From the NCBI RefSeq assembly GCF_030409845.1, contig NZ_JAUFQQ010000005.1:1550001-1614000 (forward strand): a stretch of 64,000 nt of DNA, read 5' to 3'. Position numbers and translations under genes: made by a program. The DNA comes from Flavobacterium branchiarum (GTDB lineage Bacteria; Bacteroidota; Bacteroidia; Flavobacteriales; Flavobacteriaceae). Below, piece by piece: positions 17,145 to 25,228 of the stretch; the stretch's first letter is position 1; each line of letters opens with the position of its first letter. The notes beneath the pieces were generated by a model. The model did not search any database. It saw nothing but the letters and a program-made list of their open reading frames with translations, and had not been told where the DNA came from.

Positions 17145-18398
17145 ATGGGACATGATTTTGATTTAAATAGGCAATCGTTACAAAAAATAGACAATCTCCT
17201 TCCGAGGTTAAAACATTCTATTTCTCCTACTAAGATTATTAATTGGTTAGAAAATTTTGAAAAAAAAGATGTTGATAATGCTATTGATTTACTACAGTTA
17301 TTTGAGTACATAACTTTTGATGAAATACTATATCGATTTAATGATTTATTAGAAAAGATACTAAAACAAATACCAATAGGTGATCAAATCATTATTTTGC
17401 CCTATGGAAAAGTTGGAAAAAGTGGTTCATTAATAACTTATCCTTTAATGCATACTAAGGCATTTATAAAGAGAGCAAGGAGTATTATCTTGACACATGA
17501 TTTTGAAAAAATTGATAATCCTTCATTGTATAATCATATAATTTTTATAGATGATTTCATTGGTTCTGGAGGTACTTTTCATAAAGAATATAAGATTATA
17601 AAAGATATTGAGTCATGGATTACTAAAAATAGTATCAAAAACACCTATATTTTGTCGTCAATTATAATGAAAGATGGCAAAGATTTTATTTTAAAGAAAT
17701 ATCCAAATATCCAAATACATGCAGAAGTGAGAAATAAACTTTTTGATCCAATAAACTCTCCTTTAAAGGTTTTAAAAAATATTTTAACACTTAAAACTAT
17801 GGCATATCGCTACGGTTCTAAAATTGATGTCTTTGGGTTTCCATACGGCTATGATAATAGTCAATCCTTGATCTCTTTTTTTCATTGCACTCCTAACAAT
17901 ACACTCCCAATTATTTGGAAAAAGAATGAGAATTGGGTCCCCCTATTTCCCAGAAATCCAGATATTCGTATGAGTAATGCGAGGAAGTTCAAAAAAGATA
18001 TTGCATTTATGATTGGTATTTGCAATAGATTAGGTATTGATTTGTATAAAGATGAGAATATTGTAATACTTCATAAGGGACGCAAAATAAGAGATATTAA
18101 ATATAACTCAAAAATCCATCATTCGATAGTAGCTTTAATAAGATTAAAACAAGAAAAATTTGATGATATTGTTATTTGTCACATTTTAGGATTAACTATG
18201 ACAGAACTTGAAGATATTTATATGGAAGGTCGTAAATTATCCTTAATTGATACAACAAATAATTTGAGTATTTCTGCAGATTTGTTCATCAAGGAATTAT
18301 ATAATAAAACTAGAAAGGAAAAATTTAGAAAAGAAACATATGAGAATTTAAAATCAAAAAATACATTATATTTACCTCAAAATTTTAAAGGATATTGA
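17145..18398 (+). CDS. Phosphoribosyltransferase-fold effector-like protein
   Basis: A 417-residue protein with an N-terminal helical domain (residues 1-80), a strand-loop PYGKVGKSGSLITYPL (about 85-100), and the PRPP-binding loop IIFIDDFIGSGGTF (acidic pair D136-D137). This matches the PRTase-fold proteins found in conflict systems and in several retron types. The C-terminal 330-390 segment could be a helix-turn-helix. It starts 3 bp after the helicase stop, so it is cotranscribed with it, and it lies directly upstream of the retron ncRNA. Likely a toxic effector or sensor; the substrate is unknown. Confidence 0.75.
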   Translation: MGHDFDLNRQSLQKIDNLLPRLKHSISPTKIINWLENFEKKDVDNAIDLLQLFEYITFDEILYRFNDLLEKILKQIPIGDQIIILPYGKVGKSGSLITYPLMHTKAFIKRARSIILTHDFEKIDNPSLYNHIIFIDDFIGSGGTFHKEYKIIKDIESWITKNSIKNTYILSSIIMKDGKDFILKKYPNIQIHAEVRNKLFDPINSPLKVLKNILTLKTMAYRYGSKIDVFGFPYGYDNSQSLISFFHCTPNNTLPIIWKKNENWVPLFPRNPDIRMSNARKFKKDIAFMIGICNRLGIDLYKDENIVILHKGRKIRDIKYNSKIHHSIVALIRLKQEKFDDIVICHILGLTMTELEDIYMEGRKLSLIDTTNNLSISADLFIKELYNKTRKEKFRKETYENLKSKNTLYLPQNFKGY

Positions 18399-18597
18399 CA
18401 TAGTTAAAGATTAGCATTTTCCCTATTATTGGGACTGTCGGTGTATTTCATCGAGAGTAATTAAAGCTACTTGACAACAAGTAACTTTAGACATTGTTAA
18501 TAAAATTTCGAATTTGATAACAATTGTGAATAATGAACAAAGGGGAAGAATAAGTTATTATCAAATTAGAAATTTCATTAACCCTATCTTAACTACA
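18399..18597 (+). ncRNA. Retron msr-msd RNA
   Basis: All retron landmarks are visible. The a1 segment TAGTTAAAGAT (18401-18411) pairs with a2 ATCTTAACTA (18586-18595). Next to a1 is TTAGC, with the likely branching G at 18414. The msr has two hairpins: TCCC/GGGA (18420-18433) and a 10-bp stem around AAGCTACTTG / CAAGTAACTT (18464-18487). The msd is one long stem: 18496-18521 pairs with 18554-18582, with two mismatches and a 3-nt bulge, and an apex containing AAAGGGG. It sits 36 bp before the reverse transcriptase. The exact 5' end and msDNA length are inferred. Confidence 0.85.
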
Positions 18598-18633
18598 AGT
18601 TTTTAACATCCATGTAAAGAGTAATTTTTCATT

Positions 18634-19770
18634 ATGTCGTTTCCTTTAGAAGATTTTATTGATCAAGCAAAAAAGCAAAACAAGTCTGATGAATACATTG
18701 CAGTGTGTATTCAATATATTAATTCCTTATCTGAAAAAGGATATCCTGTCTTTTTTTCAATTGAACATCTTGCCAAAGAAATAAATATACAATCCTATTT
18801 TTTAAGGGCATTAATTGGTGAAAGTTTTGATAAATACTCGCAAGAGGCCTATAAATACCAGCGATATTCTTATTTTAAATTAAAAAAGAGGAATGGAACA
18901 TTTAGGGAAATCATGTCTCCTTCTAGAGATCTAAAATATATTCAAAAGTGGATTTTATTTAATATTTTGAGTTGTTATCCTTTACAAGATAGTTGCAAAG
19001 GCTTTCGGAAAAATATTTCAATTTTTGATAATGCAAAAGTTCATGAAAAATCAGAAGTAATATTAAAGATTGACTTGCTTAAGTTTTATGATACTATTAC
19101 TGAAAAAAGAATTTATGGAGTATTCAAAAATATGGGATATATTGAAAATCTATCTTATTCACTAGCAAAGATTACTACTGCTAAGCATAGGGATAGTTAT
19201 TGGGAATCTTTTGATAGTATCTCCAAAGAGATTTTATCTGATTTAATAGTTTTAAAACCAAGTATTTTACCTCAAGGAGCACCTTCAAGCCCTATGCTGG
19301 CTAACATAGTAGCTACAAAAATGGATATAAGATTTCAAAGTTTAGGCGCAAAAATGAATTTTAACTATAGTAGATATGCTGATGATTTAACGTTCTCAAT
19401 CCAAACAGGAGGTAAATTACCTAGTTTAAAACTAATTAGAGAAATAATAACTGATGAAGGCTTTTATGTCAATAATGAAAAATTAAAATACATGAAAAAA
19501 GGTTGTAGCCAATATGTTACTGGCCTTACAACAACTAATGGTGTTAATGTCTCAAAAAAATATCGTAAAGCTATATCAAGTCATATTTATTATTGCAGAA
19601 AACATGGAGTTAACAATCATTTGGAGGTAAATGCGATAGATTTTCCAGATTATAATAGTTTGAAATTTCACGATTGGCTTTATGGTCATTTATGTTTTAT
19701 TAAATCGATAAATTCGAAAGCAAATAGTAGACTTCTAGAAGATTTTAATAAGATCAATTGGTTTGTTTAG
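18634..19770 (+). CDS. Retron-type reverse transcriptase
   Basis: A 378-residue RT that would copy the msd part of the adjacent RNA into a branched RNA-DNA hybrid. Motifs in order: IMSPSRDLKYIQKWIL near the N-terminus, KIDLLKFYDTIT (catalytic Asp of motif A), LPQGAPSSPMLANIV (motif B), and YADDLTFSI with Y248-A-D-D251. The C-terminal thumb VTGLTTTNGVNVSKKYRKAI matches the VTGL region conserved in retron RTs that recognises the msr. There is no maturase or endonuclease domain, so it is not a group II intron RT. The ATG at 18634 fits family length. It is the last gene before the terminator. Confidence 0.93.
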   Translation: MSFPLEDFIDQAKKQNKSDEYIAVCIQYINSLSEKGYPVFFSIEHLAKEINIQSYFLRALIGESFDKYSQEAYKYQRYSYFKLKKRNGTFREIMSPSRDLKYIQKWILFNILSCYPLQDSCKGFRKNISIFDNAKVHEKSEVILKIDLLKFYDTITEKRIYGVFKNMGYIENLSYSLAKITTAKHRDSYWESFDSISKEILSDLIVLKPSILPQGAPSSPMLANIVATKMDIRFQSLGAKMNFNYSRYADDLTFSIQTGGKLPSLKLIREIITDEGFYVNNEKLKYMKKGCSQYVTGLTTTNGVNVSKKYRKAISSHIYYCRKHGVNNHLEVNAIDFPDYNSLKFHDWLYGHLCFIKSINSKANSRLLEDFNKINWFV

Positions 19771-19779
19771 TAATAAAAA

Positions 19780-19802
19780 AAGACGGTTGTTGCACCGTCT
19801 TA
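19780..19802 (+). terminator. Terminator of the island A operon
   Basis: AAGACGGT / ACCGTCTT hairpin with 6-nt loop and following T-rich stretch, 10 bp past the RT stop. Confidence 0.8.
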
Positions 19803-19809
19803 GTTTTTA

Positions 19810-19974
19810 AGAGTATTCCCAATTAAAACCTCCAGAATTTTCACGTTCGTTTCAACAACATCTGGAAATACAAGTTTTGGATATTCCTGTTTTCCTTAAC
19901 GCTTCTGAGGCTGATTTAAAATTTTTACTAAATTCTTGCTACTCCACAGGTTTTCGTATCGATTACACTTTTTA
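19810..19974 (+). pseudogene. C-terminal coding fragment at island boundary
   Basis: An open stretch reading EYSQLKPPEFSRSFQQHLEI and then VFLNASEADLKFLLNSCYST ends at a TAA right where the att-like repeat begins. There is no start codon. It looks like the tail of a gene cut by island insertion or recombination. The family was not recognised. Confidence 0.35.
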
Positions 19975-20088
19975 AAATTCTTTTTTTACTGAAAATAAAG
20001 CACAAAAAAAGCCTTACATTTCTGTAAGGCTTGCTTTAAACTGTGGTCCCACCTGGGCTCGAACCAGGGACCACCTGATTATGAGTCA
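19964..20088. repeat. att copy between islands A and B
   Basis: It contains the terminator hairpin GCCTTACATTTCTGTAAGGC followed by the 3' half of the CAU tRNA (minus sense, 20044-20087: TGGTCCCACCTGGGCTCGAA onward to ATTATGAGTCA). The left portion repeats 12905-12997; the tRNA part repeats 35120-35161 and 61076-61120. It is the left att site of island B. Confidence 0.85.
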
Positions 20089-20200
20089 TATTTTATTTAT
20101 TTTACAATGACTTACTTTTACTTATTATAACTGAAAATCAATTATTTACAAAATTAAAAAAACAAAATACATCATTATAAATGATAATATTTGTAGATTT

Positions 20201-20276
20201 GTTCGTCAAATGTTCGTCAAATTTTTGCCTGTTTTTGCCTGTTTTTCTACGATTATGTAGAAAATGTTCGTCAAAT
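20201..20276. promoter_or_regulatory. Integrase arm-type sites, left end of island B
   Basis: Three copies of GTTCGTCAAAT at 20201, 20212 and 20266; the first two abut at an 11-bp step. The same pair arrangement occurs at 35051-35070, the other end of island B. This suggests arm-binding sites of the island B integrase. Confidence 0.65.
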
Positions 20277-20300
20277 TTACAAATTAAACATCCAAAGAAA

Positions 20301-21512
20301 ATGATTTCCTACAAATTTACATTAAAAAGCACTTCAAATGCACAAGGGGATTATTCTATTATCCTTGTCTTTATAAAAGATCGAATAAACAGTAGTTTAT
20401 CAATCAATAAAACATGTAAACATGAAGATTGGTCGTTTGACACCCAACGGCTAAAAAAATCGCACAAAGAGTATAAACAAATTAATGAACTAATCGAAAA
20501 ATACTCGAATAGAATTAATGAAATAATTCATGATTTTGAATCAGATGAAACTCCATTTACAATACAAGATATTATAACTAAATTCAAAAAAAAATCTGGC
20601 AAACAGAAGGCCTTGAGTTATACGGATTTTCACGAAACTTTGATTGAAGAAATTAAAAACGCAGGAAAACTGTCAACGAGTAGTATTGAAAAGGAAACAC
20701 TAAGATCAATACAACGTTTTTTGGGTAAAACTGAAATCACTTTTAGAGATTTGTCCGTCGATGCAATCTATAAATATCAATCCTTTTTAAATGCCAATAA
20801 AAATAGCCAGAGCACCATTGGTATAAGAATTCGAACTTTAAGATCTGTTTTTAATAAAGCAATTAGGAGAGAAATCATTCCTGCTTCTATGTATCCTTTC
20901 ACTAAATTTAAAGTATCCAAGATTAAGGAAAGTGGTAAAAAAGAATACTTGTCTGAAGAAGAACTCGATTTCCTGAAAAAAGCAAATTTATCTGAAAACA
21001 ATGATATTATTGCAAGAGATATGTTTTTACTAAGCTATTATGGAAGAGGCATCAATTTCATTGATCTTATGCAATTAAAGAAAAGAGACTTGTATAAAGA
21101 GACTATCACATATAAAAGAAGTAAAACAGGAGTAATTGTAAATTTTAAATTAAACGAATTCTGGAAGCAAAAAATTAGCGAATATGCCTCTCCTGTTGAC
21201 TCTTTGTATATATTCAATATCATTCACAATAATCAAGAGTCCGAAACCTATATAAATAACAGAAAGGAAAAATTTCTAAAACTTTATATAAACAAACCTA
21301 TTAAAAAAATTATTAATGATTTGGGCATCCAAAAGAATATCACTTACTATTGCGCAAGACACACATTTGCTACAATCCTGAAATTTAATAATATATCAAT
21401 AGATATTATCAAGGAAGCTTTAGGACATAAAGATATCAAATCCACTATGTCTTACTTAAACACACTTCCAAGCAACACTTTAGATAAAATGATTGATGAT
21501 ATTATTTTTTAA
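20301..21512 (+). CDS. Tyrosine recombinase (integrase) of island B
   Basis: A predicted 403-residue site-specific recombinase. It has an arm-binding N-terminal domain, a SAM-like core-binding domain (about 100-200) and a catalytic domain with R in FLLSYYGRGINFIDL, K in YKRSKTGV, the H-x-x-R box TYYCARHTFATI, the HKDIKS histidine and the nucleophile Tyr in TMSYLNTLP. The ATG at 20301 (MISYKFTLKS) is chosen because the longer reading frame would run through the arm-type repeats. It lies next to the att copy, as expected for tRNA-targeting elements. Confidence 0.93.
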   Translation: MISYKFTLKSTSNAQGDYSIILVFIKDRINSSLSINKTCKHEDWSFDTQRLKKSHKEYKQINELIEKYSNRINEIIHDFESDETPFTIQDIITKFKKKSGKQKALSYTDFHETLIEEIKNAGKLSTSSIEKETLRSIQRFLGKTEITFRDLSVDAIYKYQSFLNANKNSQSTIGIRIRTLRSVFNKAIRREIIPASMYPFTKFKVSKIKESGKKEYLSEEELDFLKKANLSENNDIIARDMFLLSYYGRGINFIDLMQLKKRDLYKETITYKRSKTGVIVNFKLNEFWKQKISEYASPVDSLYIFNIIHNNQESETYINNRKEKFLKLYINKPIKKIINDLGIQKNITYYCARHTFATILKFNNISIDIIKEALGHKDIKSTMSYLNTLPSNTLDKMIDDIIF

Positions 21513-21907
21513 ATAAGACAAACTGGATTTATTTGCTTTCTCTTATCGTTTCCATTTTTTTTTTAAAATTCACAAAGCTCATTACTATTTAACTACTATA
21601 TCTTAAGGGCTATTTTCATATTTGTACTCATAGAAATATAACTTAAAGTGTCCCACTGTGACTATGTGTGTCATCATTTGATACAAAAAAATATTTTGCA
21701 CCTTAAAATGACGAGGTACAACGGGGGTATAAATTTAAGCAAAACATCATATACTATCCAAGATAAAAAGGAATTAACAAACAAGTTAAAATATTATTCA
21801 CAAACACTTTAACTCATTTATTTGTAGTTTTTTATAATGTTTTATTCTGCTATTTTCCAGTTAGGGATTATACAGAAAGAAATTATTTTACTGCACATTT
21901 TTCACCG
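21513..21907. other. Gene-free stretch between integrase and mobilization genes
   Basis: About 395 bp of AT-rich DNA between convergent genes. I see no RNA gene or convincing hairpin and no supported reading frame. Confidence 0.4.
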
Positions 21908-22468
21908 TCATTTATTTCCTACCGAGTTTGTATACGCTTTTTTCATTAATTTTTTAGTTTCTTTATTATTATTAACATACATATACTCCCAAGCTTTTCT
22001 TATCCTATCATTTTGAATTTGTTGCATTTCAATTTCTTTGTTATTATCGTTATAATGTATTCCCCAGTTGTAAAGATTACTTAGAGCTACCATTATAGCA
22101 AGCCATAAAAACCATCTGCCAAAAACAATTTTATAAAATAATTTCGCATCCTGTTCCGGAAATAACAAAATCTCAAATTTCCTAACGATACTTTTTGGTT
22201 GCCTGCCAATCATATATTTTATGTCTAGAAAACCTTTTTGAAGAATAGCCTCAATTTGCTTAATATCCAATTGTTCTGAAACATCTTTTTCTATTTTATG
22301 TTCGTTTTTAGACACATCGATTTTATTCTCTAAGTTTTTAACTGCAGTAATAAGCGCCTCAATATCCTGATTGTTTGCTTTCTGTTCCAGTGTAAATTCC
22401 TCCAGTACTAATTGCAATGTCTCTCTTTCTATATAATCTTTTTCGTCTGTATTTGAATTTGTTTCCAT
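21908..22468 (-). CDS. Mobilization-associated membrane protein, hypothetical
   Basis: A 186-residue protein with an acidic helical N-terminal half (residues 1-70, probably coiled coil) and one transmembrane helix (about 116-135, GRWFLWLAIMVALSNLY) followed by a basic tail. It starts 18 bp after the relaxase stop, so it is the third gene of the mobilization operon. Similar small membrane proteins close mob operons in Bacteroidota elements. A link to the conjugation machinery is inferred from position only. Confidence 0.5.
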   Translation of the reverse strand: METNSNTDEKDYIERETLQLVLEEFTLEQKANNQDIEALITAVKNLENKIDVSKNEHKIEKDVSEQLDIKQIEAILQKGFLDIKYMIGRQPKSIVRKFEILLFPEQDAKLFYKIVFGRWFLWLAIMVALSNLYNWGIHYNDNNKEIEMQQIQNDRIRKAWEYMYVNNNKETKKLMKKAYTNSVGNK

Positions 22469-22486
22469 ATTTTTTATTTTTCAATA

Positions 22487-23506
22487 TCATCTCCTTAATG
22501 CTGATTTCTTCTTTTTCTTTTGAGGAATTCTTTGTAATTCAGGATCGATATAATCCGGCTCATATTCAGAATTCATTAGCTGACCTGTAAACCCTAAAAT
22601 CTCTTTAACAACTTCCTCTCCTGTCCTACCTAAGTTATAGTTTTGCTTTTCTTCGTTTTGCTTTCCAGTATTGAAAGAATTAGATATTGACTGACTATCT
22701 CTGTCATGATTTTTTTCTTCACCAACATTTTTCCTGGCATACTGTTGTTTCTGATGTAATATCTTTTCAATTTTCATCAATGAAAAACCAACTTCGCTTC
22801 CTTTTATTTTTACTTTTTTATCATCTATAAAAGAAATCCCCCTGCCCTTAAGAACTTTATAACCCAACTCCCGCATATGTCTTTCAAATGCTAAATAGGA
22901 ACTGGCATACTTTAATGTCTTTTGAATATCTTCTTTAAGTTTTTCTTTTCTACTGTCATGGCGAGGCAGTAACCTGTCTTTAGGAGAAAGGAATGCTCTT
23001 GGACTTAATACTTCTTGAAGACCGTATTTCTTTTCAAGCCGTCGACAAAGTTCAGCCATCCGTTTATAGCTATTACTATCATTGGCAACCTTACCATCAA
23101 AGCCAACTCGATTGGATGCAATATGAATATGTTGCTCTTTGGTATCCTTATGTAGCACACAAATGTATTGGTTGTCTGCTATACCGAACTCATTAGCGCA
23201 TTCTCTCCCAATCTCTCTTAATTGTTCTTTGGTCAATATATCTTCTGGAGCTAGACGTAAGGTGAGATGCAACATTGGTTTTTCAACACGCCTGCTTAAT
23301 TTCCTAACATCCTTAAACTGCTGTGTAAGCTCATATTTGTTACCGAAGCATTTATTGTATTCCAATACTTCTGCACGACCTTTATGTTGCAAATGATCTT
23401 GCATTGCAAGTGCAAGCTTTTTCTCTTCGGACAATTCTCTTTTATCTTCCAGACAGTAGCTAATGCAATGGTAAAAAGAGCTACCTATGCTTACATGACC
23501 TATCAT
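22487..23506 (-). CDS. MobA/VirD2-type relaxase of island B
   Basis: A 339-residue mobilization nuclease that would nick oriT and lead single-stranded transfer. Evidence: N-terminal GHVSIGSSFYHCISYCLEDK (a catalytic Tyr candidate), a central LHLTLRLAPED, and the metal-binding histidine motif QHIHIASNRV (about residue 130). This matches the relaxase/mobilization nuclease family. The C-terminal region is basic. The start overlaps the mobC stop by 4 bp (ATGA), so translation is coupled. Confidence 0.88.
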   Translation of the reverse strand: MIGHVSIGSSFYHCISYCLEDKRELSEEKKLALAMQDHLQHKGRAEVLEYNKCFGNKYELTQQFKDVRKLSRRVEKPMLHLTLRLAPEDILTKEQLREIGRECANEFGIADNQYICVLHKDTKEQHIHIASNRVGFDGKVANDSNSYKRMAELCRRLEKKYGLQEVLSPRAFLSPKDRLLPRHDSRKEKLKEDIQKTLKYASSYLAFERHMRELGYKVLKGRGISFIDDKKVKIKGSEVGFSLMKIEKILHQKQQYARKNVGEEKNHDRDSQSISNSFNTGKQNEEKQNYNLGRTGEEVVKEILGFTGQLMNSEYEPDYIDPELQRIPQKKKKKSALRR

Positions 23507-23880
23507 GACATAAAGTTTTTAATTTGGACAGCAAGATCTTTAACCTGACCTGACTGCACTTTTAATTCTGCCCGTTCAAGCGGGCTTAATTCATCATTGC
23601 TATTTCTCTTTTTAGCAATTTGATTCAGGTTGGCTGCCATGTGGTTGAGTACTCCGGTAAAGCTTAGAATTTCTTTCGGAAGGGCTTTATTTCTGTAATC
23701 AATCTTTGCCGTTAATCCAATTTCACGAAGATATTCGGAAACGGTTATACTGGCTTTTTTGGCTTTGGCTTCAATTATTTTACGCTCGTAGAGTGTACAT
23801 TTAATTGCCATAAGCTGATCTCTTTTTACAGCCTTTTTGGGTCTTCCTCCTCTGTTCTTTTTTATTTCTTTCTCTTCCAT
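23503..23880 (-). CDS. MobC-like relaxosome protein
   Basis: A 125-residue DNA-binding accessory protein. A basic N-terminus (KKNRGGRPKKAVKR) leads into a ribbon-helix-helix-like segment (MAIKCTLYERKIIEAKAKK) and a C-terminal helical part with LNHMAANLNQIAKK, which is the bacterial mobilization protein MobC pattern. It probably binds the nearby oriT hairpin and helps the relaxase nick. It is the first gene of the mob operon, 76 bp from that hairpin. Confidence 0.85.
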   Translation of the reverse strand: MEEKEIKKNRGGRPKKAVKRDQLMAIKCTLYERKIIEAKAKKASITVSEYLREIGLTAKIDYRNKALPKEILSFTGVLNHMAANLNQIAKKRNSNDELSPLERAELKVQSGQVKDLAVQIKNFMS

Positions 23881-23955
23881 AGTCTCTTATCATTTATTTT
23901 TTGAATGCGGATGCATGAAAAAAATCACTCTCAACGAATGCGGCAGCATGAGGGG

Positions 23956-23991
23956 AGCCAGCGTTTTGGTTTTACCAAAACATAGCTGGCT
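23956..23991. other. Candidate oriT hairpin of island B
   Basis: A nested inverted repeat: AGCCAGC / GCTGGCT outside, GTTTTGG / CCAAAAC inside, loop TTTTA. It lies in the 123-bp gap between mobC and the primase gene, the usual place of oriT. No nic site could be assigned. Confidence 0.55.
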
Positions 23992-24003
23992 ACCACTCGG
24001 ACG

Positions 24004-24936
24004 TCATATAGACCTCCTAAAACTATGACCTAGTTTAACTTGCTGTTCCTGGTTTAACCATTCGTTTAAATCTTTCTTTTTTTGGTATAAAAAACTTTGG
24101 TCGGTATATTTTGTTGAATCTCTTTGTAGGGCTCCATTAGTAAATTTAATACCTGCTGTATCTCTATCTAAATAGAGAGCAACTCTCTCATGTTTTTCCA
24201 TCAATTGTAATGACTTGTTAAAAAAGGATAGTGAATTAAGTATCAGGAAATTTGTTTGTTGATTAACTGATTTTTGATTCATCATTTTATAAGAGAGGTA
24301 ATCAAAAAAGCCTTCAAAAACAACTACTGATTTTGCTTGGGCATCTATGAAAGTGATATCTTTTGGTGAGCTGCTACCTTTAAAATTTTCACTGCGTAAT
24401 TCATATCCTCCTGAAATATTCTCAAATCCAATTGCAGTATACTTTCGATTATTTAAACAAAAATCAACCTCTTTACAATGTTGTCTTGCGATCTCTTGTG
24501 AAATGCTTCGGTTATCTAAATAAGCCATCAACAACTTATTTTCCAATGTGCGTACATCAACAATGACAATTTTATCAAGGGGATTATCTTTCTTTTCATT
24601 TGCAATTCTTTTGTTTGAAGACTGTTGATTCTCATTCTTAAGTGATAAACTTATACCGAAGGAAATACTATTACCGTTTAAAAGCTGTAAAAATTCCGAA
24701 ACTGTGCATCTAAAATATTCAATCCCAAAATCAACTACATTTCCTCCCTTGCCTGTTCCGTGGTCATACCATAAATTTAATTTTTGATTCACTTTAAAAG
24801 AGGGTGTGTTTTCATTTCGCAGTGGGGATAGATACCAATAATCCTGATTTTTTATTTTTGATGGCTCATGCCCTAATGTTTCAAGATAATGGACTAAATC
24901 AATTTGATTTGCAATTTTACAATTGAACTTTTCCAT
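24004..24936 (-). CDS. Mobile-element primase (CHC2-like plus TOPRIM), island B
   Basis: A predicted 310-residue DnaG-like protein for replication of the element. The N-terminal part (10-95) follows the CHC2 layout (DYWYLSPLRNENTPSFKVNQ, WYDHGTGKGGNVVDFGIEYF) but without the zinc-binding Cys set. The TOPRIM part has VVVFEGFFDYLS and ALYLDRDTAG, giving the Glu and D-x-D metal ligands. The ATG at 24936 is preferred to an upstream TTG. A paralogue sits at the same place in island C (57451-58299). Confidence 0.82.
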   Translation of the reverse strand: MEKFNCKIANQIDLVHYLETLGHEPSKIKNQDYWYLSPLRNENTPSFKVNQKLNLWYDHGTGKGGNVVDFGIEYFRCTVSEFLQLLNGNSISFGISLSLKNENQQSSNKRIANEKKDNPLDKIVIVDVRTLENKLLMAYLDNRSISQEIARQHCKEVDFCLNNRKYTAIGFENISGGYELRSENFKGSSSPKDITFIDAQAKSVVVFEGFFDYLSYKMMNQKSVNQQTNFLILNSLSFFNKSLQLMEKHERVALYLDRDTAGIKFTNGALQRDSTKYTDQSFLYQKKKDLNEWLNQEQQVKLGHSFRRSI

Positions 24937-25030
24937 AATTATTTTTTTCAAATAAATCTTCTATTGATTTGATTCAAGTCCTTTTTTGCTAATGAAAAAA
25001 AGAACAGAAATTTTTTCTTTTTTTTATTTT

Positions 25031-25228
25031 TTGATGCAAATACGTTCTAATATATCGATTATATTAGGATTACACTGCATCAATAGCCGCATCAGTGCAT
25101 CACTTTATTTTTGTCCTGCATCGGTTTTGCATCAAAAAAGATTGTTTTTTAATTTGATGCAAGGTTTGATGCAGATCCCTTTAGTTCAATTACAAGACTT
25201 TATACTAATTTTGCATCATAGCATCAAA
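25031..25228. repeat. Iteron array of island B (TTGATGCA / TGCATCAA)
   Basis: About ten copies of TTGATGCA in both orientations lie within 200 bp, for example at 25031, 25076, 25089, 25096, 25117, 25127, 25153, 25165, 25210 and 25220. The array fills the gap between the primase and helicase genes and runs into the last codons of the helicase. This is the expected look of an iteron-type replication origin. Confidence 0.7.

Noticed and set aside
18634..19770. RT as part of a diversity-generating retroelement or group II intron
   Set aside because: No template/variable repeat pair and no maturase domain were seen. The adjacent msr-msd structure and the VTGL thumb fit a retron.
20044..20088. A second tRNA gene at 20 kb (also at 35120-35161)
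   Set aside because: Only the 3' half from acceptor to anticodon loop is present; D-arm and 5' acceptor strand are missing, so these are att copies.
24004..24936. Cellular DnaG primase
   Set aside because: Too short, lacks the zinc-binding Cys/His set and the DnaB-interacting domain, and sits in a mobilizable element.
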